Assembly: GCA_038207265.1 (NCBI GenBank)
Contig: JBBQZZ010000003.1
Coordinates: 62,001 to 126,000 of the forward strand
Source of the DNA: JACMLD01 sp038207265
Lineage (GTDB): Bacteria; Bacteroidota; Bacteroidia; Chitinophagales; Chitinophagaceae
Direction: 5' to 3'
DNA: 64,000 nt
How positions within the stretch are numbered: position 1 is the stretch's first letter; the number at the start of each line of letters is the position of its first letter. A program made the position numbers and the translations under genes. The notes under the pieces are model-generated. The model was given only the letters and a program-made list of their open reading frames with translations. It did not search any database and was not told where the DNA came from. Below are positions 45,801 to 53,183 of the stretch, in pieces.

Positions 45801-45878
45801 TATAAAAGAATACAATTTTGCTTCCTGTGCTGCAGCAAGGCTTGTAAACAATAAGCTCAGAAACAAAATCTTCTTCAA
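42831..45878 (-). CDS. Propeller-type sensor with Y_Y_Y domain and degenerate LytS/HisKA_3-like kinase end
   Basis: The 1015-residue protein has a signal peptide (1-18), then two seven-bladed propellers built from repeats such as VYTIVQDADGYMWIGGTDGLQRF and MVKDNNGFLWISSSSGLYRV (shown here in part), a Y_Y_Y domain at about 680-765 (YRIQYQMQGLDKDWKLADN), one membrane helix at about 775-795 and a cytoplasmic helix with RSNIADNLHEDVNTALNNI (His at about 828). The region that should bind ATP reads FRYEAFLLFKETVKSLEQV, without the Asn of the N box, and no DxGxG block follows. It has no DNA-binding domain, unlike hybrid systems. It faces the LytTR regulator gene. Confidence 0.82.
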   Translation of the reverse strand: MKKILFLSLLFTSLAAAQEAKLYSFIHYTTSSGLISNQVYTIVQDADGYMWIGGTDGLQRFDGTRYKTFHHTGTNQSSLPANGVLQLLFDKQKRLWISFADGSVGIFNTHNFNFEEIEIRPVNKSSLETAYKRLIMDEQGNIFYLLVGRELLLFNEYRREFSKEKMFFTPRPEWKISDLAQQPGTQKYWVGVEGLGTAIYNRATGQLSYPGNNIEKEPGIDAYDKSIHPVQMLFDKKGRVWYFCWVSVFPEIFCFDTRTNTAERFQLLTTLKKYHEINGFIEQNDGSIWVYGLKVFAKFLEKEKKFQQVYNGYTNENGIAYELIPSMFEDREGSIWTGSNNNGIFRFNPAREYFNTIVHVNRQSGVIGNGNPMSFIRTKWGTLLNGTWEDGLYFYDSSFNSMQPDIKGLEKNPFIWSMFTSHDSNTIWMSSQPGIFSIDQATRKATFYDPPILEHKTVSRIAEDKRGDLWLGMFRTGVFKWHRNKNNKLSNDDLIRFAGIPSNQGINQITVDKTGLIWIGTNSDGCYVIDPGTEKILMHFAKDAKDGLTLPDGTVSAVLEYNDSLMILTTANRIVAYNRYTKQSALVGLPDAISGAITAMVKDNNGFLWISSSSGLYRVNISRRVVVRFNREDGIQYDNFVPGAGYQLPDGRLLFGTSNQFVFFDPVKMMLGSKVPPNVTITDFEVMNKMVSVDSLMRLKEINLNYDQNSIHISFSTLVYTTPYRIQYQMQGLDKDWKLADNDQDATYTFLPKGSYQLLFRTFDEEGNFTESKQHLTIIVNPPFWQTWWFYSLLTLMAGLVLFLLDRSRMNRKEAVQKMRSNIADNLHEDVNTALNNINILSEMARLKADREPEKSKEFIEQIHSKSHNMIIAMDDMLWSIAPENDNMEKTVERMQEYIDALNHRHNCKVEMMVDKKVRMLKLDMHFRYEAFLLFKETVKSLEQVKAQNSKIYLTLENNGLLYTIQFNYENSDSQQINVLLQRQDMNRRMAVVQGKLDIQINKSNAVVELRIPLK

Positions 45879-46070
45879 CAGCTATGCGTTTATAGTTTCC
45901 AAATTTAATAAACTGTACTCGTAATACATCCCATATGATGTGCCTGCTAATGCAATTCATACATTACTTTCTTCAATTCATACAGGTACTACTGGAATAA
46001 AATGGCATGTTATGGTCCGGCTGCTTATGATTATGTTGATTTCTCCGGGTTAATCACCTGGCTTTTTTGA
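45879..46070. other. Intergenic stretch upstream of the propeller-sensor gene
   Basis: The left part of a 491-base gap, before the inverted repeat at 46071. It should contain the promoter of the propeller-sensor gene, but no clear element could be picked. No coding frame is seen here. Confidence 0.35.
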
Positions 46071-46094
46071 TTCGATAGGATTACTGCTATCGAA
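46071..46094. promoter_or_regulatory. Perfect 8-bp inverted repeat, possible operator or RNA hairpin
   Basis: TTCGATAG (46071-46078) and CTATCGAA (46087-46094) are exact reverse complements with the eight-base spacer GATTACTG. The right arm ends on the A of a candidate ATG at 46094. No T-run follows, so it is not a terminator. Confidence 0.45.
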
Positions 46095-46210
46095 TGTTAC
46101 GTCTACGCATTACCAAACAAAATCGCTCATTACAAACAGCAACATTTGATTATCACTGTGAACGTTGTGCCAAACATATTGCCACCTTATTGGATCCGGA
46201 TCAACAATAA
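46094..46210 (+). CDS. Candidate small protein with CxxC motif
   Basis: A 38-residue frame starting MLRLRITKQNRSLQ and containing HCERCAKHIATLLDPDQQ. The Cys-x-x-Cys pair plus flanking His residues could bind metal. The start codon is tied to a perfect inverted repeat at 46071-46094. I know no family for it, and a chance frame cannot be excluded. Confidence 0.3.
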   Translation: MLRLRITKQNRSLQTATFDYHCERCAKHIATLLDPDQQ

Positions 46211-46369
46211 AAATTAAAACGAAAATTATTCCCGATAAAATTTATGAATGCATTTATACGGTTCATAATTGGTTTCACTCAACTCATTCGTGAAACACTT
46301 TACTTCCGCATCATTTCAATACATCTTTGACAAATAACATTAAACCAATAAAAATTAAAGCACTTAACA

Positions 46370-47149
46370 ATGAAACATTTATTTATCGCGGCACTTGCAG
46401 TCTTAACATTTTTTTCATCCTGTAAAAAAAACGATGACAACGGCAAAGCGGGAATATTTAAAGGACCTGAAACAGAAGTTTACCACGGAAAAGCCTGGAC
46501 ATGGGTTCAACTGGATAAACAAGGCAATCCAGAACGTGTGGCCATCGCCATCAATGACGACGTATTAAACAGTGTTAAACCGGGCGAAGACAATTCAAAT
46601 AACACGGAGCATCACCATGACAACAACACCGTATTAAAGTTCCATTCCAAAGCTGATGTTACTCTATTCAAACATGCCTGGCTTAACTGGAACCCAAATG
46701 GTCATCCGCCGGCTGGTATCTATACCAAACCGCATTTCGATCTGCATTTTTACATGGTGACGGCTGAGGAAAGAGAAACTTATATTGATCCGGCAAAACT
46801 TGATGCAGCGCCTGATAGCCCTTATTTACCTGTTAATCACGTTGGAGCAGATCCTGTACCAACCATGGGTAAACATTGGGTTGATATTACTTCGCCAGAG
46901 TTAAATCCAACCAATCCCCAACCCTTCACACAAACTTTTATCTATGGTTCATACAACAGCAAAGTAGTTTTTTATGAACCCATGATAACCCTGGATTTTT
47001 TAAAGAACACAAGCAATTTTGAAAGACCTATACCGCAGCCAACCAAGTTTCAGCAAAGCGGTTATTATCCTACTAAACTACGTGTAACTAAACACGATAA
47101 AATAACCGAGATTATCCTGGAGGGTATGGTATACAGAACATCATCATAA
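46370..47149 (+). CDS. DUF5602/TTHB210-like lipoprotein
   Basis: The 259-residue protein has a lipoprotein signal (MKHLFIAALAVLTFFSSCKK, Cys at about 18). The body is His-rich, with NTEHHHDNN, FKHAWLNWNPNGHPP and KPHFDLHFYMVTAEER, matching what I recall of DUF5602 domain proteins that hold a metal-like His set. Its job is not established; it lies at the outer membrane surface or periplasm. A GIN-like protein gene follows at 70 bases with a hairpin between them. Confidence 0.72.
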   Translation: MKHLFIAALAVLTFFSSCKKNDDNGKAGIFKGPETEVYHGKAWTWVQLDKQGNPERVAIAINDDVLNSVKPGEDNSNNTEHHHDNNTVLKFHSKADVTLFKHAWLNWNPNGHPPAGIYTKPHFDLHFYMVTAEERETYIDPAKLDAAPDSPYLPVNHVGADPVPTMGKHWVDITSPELNPTNPQPFTQTFIYGSYNSKVVFYEPMITLDFLKNTSNFERPIPQPTKFQQSGYYPTKLRVTKHDKITEIILEGMVYRTSS

Positions 47150-47153
47150 GTAG

Positions 47154-47182
47154 AATTGCCTGGCCCCGTAAGGCTTGCAATT
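47154..47182 (+). terminator. Hairpin after the DUF5602 gene (first GCCCCGTAAGGC hairpin)
   Basis: AATTGC (47154-47159) pairs with GCAATT (47177-47182), enclosing GCC-CCGTAA-GGC. The T-run is short (ATTTTACC). It may attenuate rather than fully stop transcription into the next gene. The same 12-base core recurs after that gene. Confidence 0.45.
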
Positions 47183-47218
47183 TTACCAATCCATCATTAA
47201 TCATTAAACTTATCTACT

Positions 47219-47701
47219 ATGAAACAATTATTATTAATCATGTTATTCATTGCCTTCATGTTACAGGCGGGAGCGCAAACAACAACCGATTTAAACAGCA
47301 ATAAAAAAATCATTTTCAAGGAAAAAGTAAGCAAACTTTCAGTCAACGATGGCATAACCGTGGTTCTTATAGATGATGAAACCGATGAAGTTTTTGCAGA
47401 AGGAAAAGCATTTGCGGTGGCGGCAATTCGCGTAGAAAATGACAAGGAAAATTTTACCATCAGCAGTCGCTATCCAATTAAGAGGGAAGATGCGGTGGTG
47501 TATGTATCTGCACATTTCCTGAAAAAAATTGAAATTAACGGGTCTTCACTGGTAGGCAGTTACCAACCCTTGCAGAACAAAATACTGGAATTACTGATCA
47601 ATGGTAATTGTGAACTTAAGATCAAGACATTTGGAAAAATTGTTACCAGCTCATCGGAAGACTACCAGTTTATGAATAAGTCTACTACCTCTTTAAGGTA
47701 A
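47219..47701 (+). CDS. Secreted GIN-domain-like protein (DUF2807-like)
   Basis: The 160-residue protein has a signal peptide (1-19, ending QAGAQ). The rest is beta-strand-rich with VSKLSVNDGITVVLIDD, IRVENDKENFTISSRYP and VYVSAHFLKKIEINGSSLVG, which resembles the head GIN domain (DUF2807) of Bacteroidota, a beta-helix of unknown role at the cell surface. At 160 residues it is shorter than the usual 230 or so and may be truncated. It sits after the DUF5602 lipoprotein gene and may be linked with it. Confidence 0.6.
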   Translation: MKQLLLIMLFIAFMLQAGAQTTTDLNSNKKIIFKEKVSKLSVNDGITVVLIDDETDEVFAEGKAFAVAAIRVENDKENFTISSRYPIKREDAVVYVSAHFLKKIEINGSSLVGSYQPLQNKILELLINGNCELKIKTFGKIVTSSSEDYQFMNKSTTSLR

Positions 47702-47707
47702 GTTGTG

Positions 47708-47739
47708 ATACCTGTGAGCCCCGTAAGGCATGCGGGTAT
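47708..47739 (+). terminator. Hairpin after the GIN-like gene (second GCCCCGTAAGGC hairpin)
   Basis: ATACC (47708-47712) pairs with GGTAT (47735-47739) around the same GCC-CCGTAA-GGC core as at 47163. A T-rich stretch (GGTTTTTTAC) follows about 10 bases later. Probably a terminator of the two-gene unit, or a repeated RNA element. Confidence 0.45.
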
Positions 47740-47806
47740 ACTTCAACCCGGTTTTTTACTATATCAAGACTCTCTTTAAATTTATTTAATCATAAAATTT
47801 TATTTC

Positions 47807-48487
47807 ATGCAACGCTACAATATATTTTATTTAGTACATAAAGGATTGCGCCAGATGCTTTACCAGGTTGCAACAAGGTTACAACAGGTAGATTTCATCA
47901 ACGCAGAAGAAGTGGATCTTATATCTGACATGATAACAGAAACACTGGATCTTTTTGACAAACACGCCAACACGGAAGATAAAATTGTATTACCGCAAAT
48001 TGAACGGATGGAACCATCAATTGTAAACCTGTTTGAACAGGAACATGTTGAGGACCATGCTTTGAGTAATCGTATGCGTGCATTACTCAATATGTATCAT
48101 CACACGGTTTCGTCGGAAGAAAAGGTGGAACTGGGAAGTGCCATTCGCCTGGCATTTATTGAATTTATGATTTTTAACCTGAAGCACATGGCAAAGGAAG
48201 AAAATGAATTGAACAATCTTTTATGGAAATATTATTCAGATACGCAGTTACAGGAATTGACACAACGCATCATTGCTGAAGCTGGACCGGAGACATCGGC
48301 AAAAAATATGCGATGGATGCTGCGTGCTATCAGTAATAACGAAATAGTTAATTGGTTAAAGGACACAAAAAATAATGCCTCGGAACAGGTGTTCGGGTAT
48401 TTACTGGCGATTGCCCTTGAAGAATTACCTGCTGATCGCTGCAGTAAAGTGATAGAAGGCATTACAGAAGGCGCAATGGTTGCTTAA
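47807..48487 (+). CDS. Hemerythrin-like HHE domain protein
   Basis: The 226-residue protein is helical with the His/Glu residues expected of a di-iron hemerythrin domain: His11, His53 and Glu57 in FDKHANTED, His80 and His84 in FEQEHVEDHALS, and His near 128 in NLKHMAKEENELN. Such cytoplasmic proteins bind oxygen or nitric oxide or take part in iron-sulfur repair. There is a C-terminal extension of about 80 residues (SNNEIVNWLKDTKNNASEQ) of unclear role. No iron-sulfur repair gene is beside it. Confidence 0.82.
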   Translation: MQRYNIFYLVHKGLRQMLYQVATRLQQVDFINAEEVDLISDMITETLDLFDKHANTEDKIVLPQIERMEPSIVNLFEQEHVEDHALSNRMRALLNMYHHTVSSEEKVELGSAIRLAFIEFMIFNLKHMAKEENELNNLLWKYYSDTQLQELTQRIIAEAGPETSAKNMRWMLRAISNNEIVNWLKDTKNNASEQVFGYLLAIALEELPADRCSKVIEGITEGAMVA

Positions 48488-48559
48488 ATATACTTCCTTT
48501 CAATTTTTAATCCCGTCAATGGATCCTACTAATAACCATAGAAATCATAAAATGCTCGT

Positions 48560-48661
48560 ATGAAAAAAAAATCTTTCCATAAACTCGTCTTCCAGCTAAG
48601 AATCTGTATTGCAGCTTTTATTTTGATTATTATAGCCGCTATACTGGTAACCTTAAGATAA
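48560..48661 (+). CDS. Candidate small single-pass membrane protein
   Basis: A 33-residue frame: basic N-terminus (MKKKSFHKLVFQLR) followed by a strong hydrophobic helix (ICIAAFILIIIAAILVTL) and a final Arg. It lies 72 bases after the hemerythrin gene on the same strand and could share its transcript. Its build is that of a small membrane protein, but short frames like this also arise by chance. Confidence 0.4.
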   Translation: MKKKSFHKLVFQLRICIAAFILIIIAAILVTLR

Positions 48662-48931
48662 AACAGTATTCGTTTATTAATATGCGTGTATGCGAACCTG
48701 GTATGCCCGGCAACAAAATGTGCCTGGTTTTTTATTTATCAACCTGTTTTAAAATAAGCTTTGCCAATTCAATAATTTTTACAACCTTCGCATTTCTGAA
48801 TACAACGCATATGAAAATGCCAATCATGTTTCTGCCGCCGGCAGGAATTTCTTCCAGGAAATAATTGCAGCGGGTCTCTACGCTGTCCCATCATGTAATT
48901 TTATTGTTGTATTTTTTAACACCGGATTTTT

Positions 48932-50350
48932 ATGTCGTTGAATCAAACATCTTCATATCGTATTTCAGATATTATATCACTCATTCGCCTATCATTGAAT
49001 GGCGAGCAGCAGGATTATACAACCGGAAGCATCCGCAAAGCGGTTATATTACTGGCCATTCCGATGATGCTTGAAATGTGCCTGGAAAGTGTATTTGCCG
49101 TAGTGGATATATTCTTTGTAAGTCACCTCGGCAAACACGCCACTTCAACGGTGGGTTTAACTGAATCTGTGATCACTATTGTTTATTCGCTGGCCATTGG
49201 AATAAGCATGGCTGCAACTGCTATGGTGGCCAGGCGCATTGGTGAAAAGGATCCGCAGGCAGCAACCAAAGCAGGTATGCAGGCAATACTATTGTCTTTT
49301 GCCATAACCCTTGCCGTTAGTATACCCGGGGTTATTTTTGCGGAAGATATTTTGCGCATCATGGGCGCCGACCCTGAAGTGATAAAAATGGGTAGTGGCT
49401 ATACCCGGATCATTATGGGTGGAAGTATGGTCATCATGCTGTTGTTTCTTATCAACGGAATTTTCAGGGGTGCAGGCGATGCAATGATGGCCATGAAAAG
49501 TTTATGGCTGGCTAATATCTGTAACATTATTTTATGCCCGCTGCTTATCCGTGGATTAGGGCCCATCCCTGCTTTTGGCCTCATAGGAGCAGCAATGGCA
49601 ACTACCATCGGTCGTGGCATCGGGGTTTGTTACCAGTTGTTTCATTTATTCAATGGAAAAAGTGTAATAAGGTTTACACTTAAACACTTGTCACCTGACT
49701 GGACAATCATTCGTTCACTGATCAATATTGCATGGCCCGGTACTTTCCAATTTTTAATTGGCTCCGGAAGCTGGATTGTATTGGCAAGCCTTGTAGTACA
49801 AACCGGTCACAGCGATGCATCGGCAGGTTACCAGATTGCCATCAGAATAGTGTTGTTTTTTTTATTACCGGCATGGGGCATGAGCAATGCTGCTGCAACT
49901 TTGGTTGGACAAAATCTTGGAGCCGGCAAACCAGACAGAGCTGCATTGTCTGTTATTAAGACTGCTAAGTATAATTTAATTTTTATGGCATCGGTTTCTG
50001 TTTTATTCCTGGCGTTTGCTGAGTATATCGTTTCTTTTTTCACAAAGGAGGAGTCAGTCAGCAAATATGCAGTAAGTGCTGTAAGGATTGTGAGTTCAGG
50101 TTTCTTGTTTTATGGAATTGGAATGGTGATGGCAAATGCATTTAATGGCGCCGGTGATACCCGCACGCCAACCATCATCAATTTCTTTGGGTTTTGGTGT
50201 TTACAGATCCCGCTTGCTTATTTATTATCTAAAAATTGGGGGCTGGGGCCTGTTGGTGTATTCATTGCAATACCAGTTGCGGAAACAGCCATTAGTATTG
50301 CGGCATATATAATGTTTAAAAAAGGCAGATGGAAGCATAAGAAAATATAA
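48932..50350 (+). CDS. MATE family efflux transporter
   Basis: The 472-residue protein has 12 hydrophobic helices and the two-fold MATE layout: IPMMLEMCLESVFAVVDIFF at about 40-59, GISMAATAMVARRIGE, GAGDAMMAMKSLW, and in the second half WGMSNAAATLVGQNLGAGKP and NGAGDTRTPTIINFFGFW. It exports drugs or other compounds with sodium or protons. A strong terminator follows directly, so it is not co-transcribed with the next gene. Confidence 0.9.
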   Translation: MSLNQTSSYRISDIISLIRLSLNGEQQDYTTGSIRKAVILLAIPMMLEMCLESVFAVVDIFFVSHLGKHATSTVGLTESVITIVYSLAIGISMAATAMVARRIGEKDPQAATKAGMQAILLSFAITLAVSIPGVIFAEDILRIMGADPEVIKMGSGYTRIIMGGSMVIMLLFLINGIFRGAGDAMMAMKSLWLANICNIILCPLLIRGLGPIPAFGLIGAAMATTIGRGIGVCYQLFHLFNGKSVIRFTLKHLSPDWTIIRSLINIAWPGTFQFLIGSGSWIVLASLVVQTGHSDASAGYQIAIRIVLFFLLPAWGMSNAAATLVGQNLGAGKPDRAALSVIKTAKYNLIFMASVSVLFLAFAEYIVSFFTKEESVSKYAVSAVRIVSSGFLFYGIGMVMANAFNGAGDTRTPTIINFFGFWCLQIPLAYLLSKNWGLGPVGVFIAIPVAETAISIAAYIMFKKGRWKHKKI

Positions 50351-50366
50351 ATTATGCTGCTTGATG

Positions 50367-50400
50367 GCCATCCATAGAAATATGGATGGCTTTTATTTTT
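50367..50400 (+). terminator. Rho-independent terminator of the MATE gene
   Basis: GCCATCCATA (50367-50376), the loop GAAA, and TATGGATGGC (50381-50390) form a perfect 10-base-pair stem followed by TTTTATTTTT. It is 16 bases past the MATE stop codon. This is the clearest terminator in the window. Confidence 0.92.
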
Positions 50401-50411
50401 AACTTGTGTAG

Positions 50412-51428
50412 ATGAACAATTACATTGCCGAGGGTAAAATCAGACAATTGTTTTTCATTGCCATCCTGGTGTTGCTGGGTTGGGTATTATTTAACGAGTT
50501 AAAAAGTTTCATTCCGGCATTTCTTGGTGCGCTTACCATGTATGTTATCATGCGTAAATGGATGTTCAGAATGGTAATTGTGCGTAAATGGAGACCTGGC
50601 TGGGCCGCGGCTGCGCTGATGACGCTTTCTTTTCTGATTATACTGGTTCCTGTTGGAACAGTAATCAACATGCTTTCATCAAAAATTAATTTCGCTGTTC
50701 AGCATTCTTCAGAGCTTGTTGCTGCATTAGAAGTATTCATACAGAAAGCGCAACAAAAAATGGGCTTGAATTTTGTCAATGACGACAGCGTAAAATCACT
50801 GGGAGAATTTATCGCAAAAAACCTGCCTTCATTATTGGGCGCAACATTTAATAGTCTCACCACTATTATTTTTATGTACCTGATCCTGTATTTTATGTTA
50901 ACAGAAGGAAGATCCATGGAACGAACATTATACAGAGTATTGCCATTGAGTGATACCAATCTGAACAGGATAGCAAGTGAAATTAAGAACATGGTGATGT
51001 CAAATGCCATTGGCATTCCACTTATAGCGTTGTTCCAGGGTGTTGTTGCATTGATTGGTTACCTGGTGTTGGGTGTAAAAGAACCCCTTTTCTGGTTCCT
51101 GGTTACCTGCATTGCATCCATGCTGCCAGTGGTGGGTGCAGCCGTTGCTTATGTTTCCATTGCCATTATCTTTTTTGCGCAAAATGAATCATGGAAAGCA
51201 ATTGCTATGCTGGCGTATGGATTTGGTATTGTAAGTACTGTTGATAGTCTTTTCCGTTTCGCCATTCAGAAAAAAATCGGCGATACACATCCGCTGGTAA
51301 CAGCATTTGGTGTTATTATCGGCATTAATCTATTTGGTTTTATAGGGCTGATATTTGGTCCGTTGCTGATTTCGCTTTTTTTACTGCTCGTAAAAATTTA
51401 CTCCCTGGAATTTACTCCAGACAAATAA
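50412..51428 (+). CDS. AI-2E family transporter
   Basis: The 338-residue protein has about eight hydrophobic helices and the usual family segments: LLGWVLFNELKSFIPAFLGA near the start, TIIFMYLILYFMLTEGRSME in the middle, LIALFQGVVALIGYLVLGV, and FGVIIGINLFGFIGLIFGP near the end. Family members export autoinducer-2 (TqsA) or act as sodium/proton exchangers; the present one cannot be told apart. Single gene between a terminator and a gap. Confidence 0.87.
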   Translation: MNNYIAEGKIRQLFFIAILVLLGWVLFNELKSFIPAFLGALTMYVIMRKWMFRMVIVRKWRPGWAAAALMTLSFLIILVPVGTVINMLSSKINFAVQHSSELVAALEVFIQKAQQKMGLNFVNDDSVKSLGEFIAKNLPSLLGATFNSLTTIIFMYLILYFMLTEGRSMERTLYRVLPLSDTNLNRIASEIKNMVMSNAIGIPLIALFQGVVALIGYLVLGVKEPLFWFLVTCIASMLPVVGAAVAYVSIAIIFFAQNESWKAIAMLAYGFGIVSTVDSLFRFAIQKKIGDTHPLVTAFGVIIGINLFGFIGLIFGPLLISLFLLLVKIYSLEFTPDK

Positions 51429-51638
51429 TAAAGCTGGATTGATCATGAACGATTTAGAGAATTGCCACCAGGCGAGACCGGTATTTTTTATTGGTTATTG
51501 ATCAATATCACCCGCATTTTTTATTTAAAATCAGCACAATAAAAAAAACATGTATTTACTATTGCATTTCTAACAATGTCATAATATTTTAGCATTGTCG
51601 CCGTTTGTAAATGACGGTTACCAAAATCCTACTACCCC

Positions 51639-52376
51639 ATGAAAACCATTGTAAAAACTGTAACTGCAGTTGGCTTTTTTTCACTATTATCAATTGCGCC
51701 GGTTGCAACAAGTTCCGGCAAATCTTCGGTCAATCCTGCAAATCTTATCACTCTTTCATCGTCTGTCAACACTGTATCTGCTAAATCAGTGACTTTATAT
51801 GAGTCAATGAAATTGAAAAGATTCGGGCTCACAAAAGCTGCTTTTGAATATGCATTAAAAGGGTATGAATATTTGCTCGGGAAACACCGTCTGAATCGTT
51901 CTTCTGTATTATCTATATGCGATTTCAGTCAGTCTTCGCGCCGTAAACGTTTCTTTGTTATAGACATGGAACAAAACAAAGTGCTTATCAATACTTATGT
52001 GGCTCATGGCAGAAAATCTGGATCTGAATATGCACGATCATTTTCTAACAATCCTGATTCACATATGAGCAGTCTCGGTTTTTATAAAACCGAAACAACT
52101 TATTATGGTGACCACGGGCTGGCGCTGAAAATAGAAGGCCTGGAAAAAGGATTCAATGATAATGCGGATGATCGTAATATTGTTTTACACGGTTCAAAAT
52201 ATGTAGGCTCAGATTACCTTAGGTACAATCGTATCAGTGGCAGAAGTTTTGGTTGCCCGGCAATTCCTTCGAGCCAGGTTACAACGGTTGTTAATACAAT
52301 TAAAAATGGCAGTTGCCTTTTTATATATCATCCAACAAAAAAATATTTGACGCAATCGAAGATACTTAACAGCTAG
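51639..52376 (+). CDS. L,D-transpeptidase catalytic domain protein (YkuD_2-like)
   Basis: The 245-residue protein has a signal peptide (about 1-24). The last 140 residues hold the murein L,D-transpeptidase domain of the YkuD_2 (PF13645) type: FVIDMEQNKVLINTYVAHG, NIVLHGSKYVGSDY and GRSFGCPAIPSSQ, with the catalytic Cys at about 205 and the conserved His in VLHGS. It would join or hydrolyse peptidoglycan peptides in the periplasm. Single gene. Confidence 0.85.
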   Translation: MKTIVKTVTAVGFFSLLSIAPVATSSGKSSVNPANLITLSSSVNTVSAKSVTLYESMKLKRFGLTKAAFEYALKGYEYLLGKHRLNRSSVLSICDFSQSSRRKRFFVIDMEQNKVLINTYVAHGRKSGSEYARSFSNNPDSHMSSLGFYKTETTYYGDHGLALKIEGLEKGFNDNADDRNIVLHGSKYVGSDYLRYNRISGRSFGCPAIPSSQVTTVVNTIKNGSCLFIYHPTKKYLTQSKILNS

Positions 52377-52409
52377 CTTGGACGTATACTACAGATGGTT
52401 TGGAAAAAA

Positions 52410-52447
52410 AACAATCGCTCAATCGTACCCTATGATTGGGCATTGTT
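52410..52447. terminator. Bidirectional terminator between convergent genes
   Basis: AACAATCGCTCAATC (52410-52424) pairs with GATTGGGCATTGTT (52434-52447) with one bulge and one G-T pair. An A-run precedes and TGTTTT follows, so it can stop transcription from the L,D-transpeptidase gene and from the opposite side. Confidence 0.65.
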
Positions 52448-52489
52448 GTTTTAAGAAGGGAAGATTCGTGTCAATGGCGATGGCTGGTA

Positions 52490-53173
52490 TCAACCGGCAA
52501 TTCCAATTGCAATCCACTGGCAGAGCATACCGGTAAATAATCCTGCATAAACTTCTATAGAATTGTGATCTGAAGCGATAAACCTTGCAGTACAAACGAG
52601 CCCGGTAATAATTGTTGCAATTGCCAGGTAAGGACCCATCGAAACTGTTCCTGAAAAAGACATCCACATAAAAAAAACAAACAGGGCCCCAACGGCTATA
52701 CCGTGCATACTTATTTTAAAGTAAATATTGCACATCATACCAGCAATACATCCAATGAATGTGGCCAGGAACATAGCTATAAAAGCGGGGTTGTAATGCA
52801 GGTTTTTTGCAACATGCCAGGACCACCAGTAAAATACCATCGAAACAATATAGGGTATGATGCGATCTCTTTGCGTATGCAAAAAGATGCTTTGAATAAA
52901 ACCCAGCTGTTTCATCAGAAAAATACTGAATGCAGGTAAAAATGCAGTGATAAAAACAACTGAAAAAAATCGGTATAATTTAAGTTTCTCATTTAAACCA
53001 GCTGCCGCATAAGGATGCTGGTATAATAAATAAGCAGCTATATAAGTAGGAATAAAAAGAGGGTGAAACAGAAACGATATAAGCTGTGCAAAAAAGCGAA
53101 GCGCCGGAGGCTGATTATTATTTTCCATGGTATCGTTGACTATTGGCAAGTTTACCGTTTCTCCGTTACGCAT
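52490..53173 (-). CDS. PAP2-superfamily-like membrane protein
   Basis: The 227-residue protein has about six hydrophobic helices. The pieces YFKISMHGIAVGALFVF and ARFIASDHNSIEVYAGLFTG resemble the phosphatase motifs of PAP2 proteins (KxSxH, then RxxxxxH with EVY), but the first catalytic motif is not obvious, so activity is uncertain. It starts 10 bases after the rpoN stop and is likely co-transcribed with it. A second ATG 15 codons in is an alternative start. Homologues next to rpoN are familiar from Bacteroidota. Confidence 0.65.
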   Translation of the reverse strand: MRNGETVNLPIVNDTMENNNQPPALRFFAQLISFLFHPLFIPTYIAAYLLYQHPYAAAGLNEKLKLYRFFSVVFITAFLPAFSIFLMKQLGFIQSIFLHTQRDRIIPYIVSMVFYWWSWHVAKNLHYNPAFIAMFLATFIGCIAGMMCNIYFKISMHGIAVGALFVFFMWMSFSGTVSMGPYLAIATIITGLVCTARFIASDHNSIEVYAGLFTGMLCQWIAIGIAG

Positions 53174-53183
53174 TGATTGTTCT

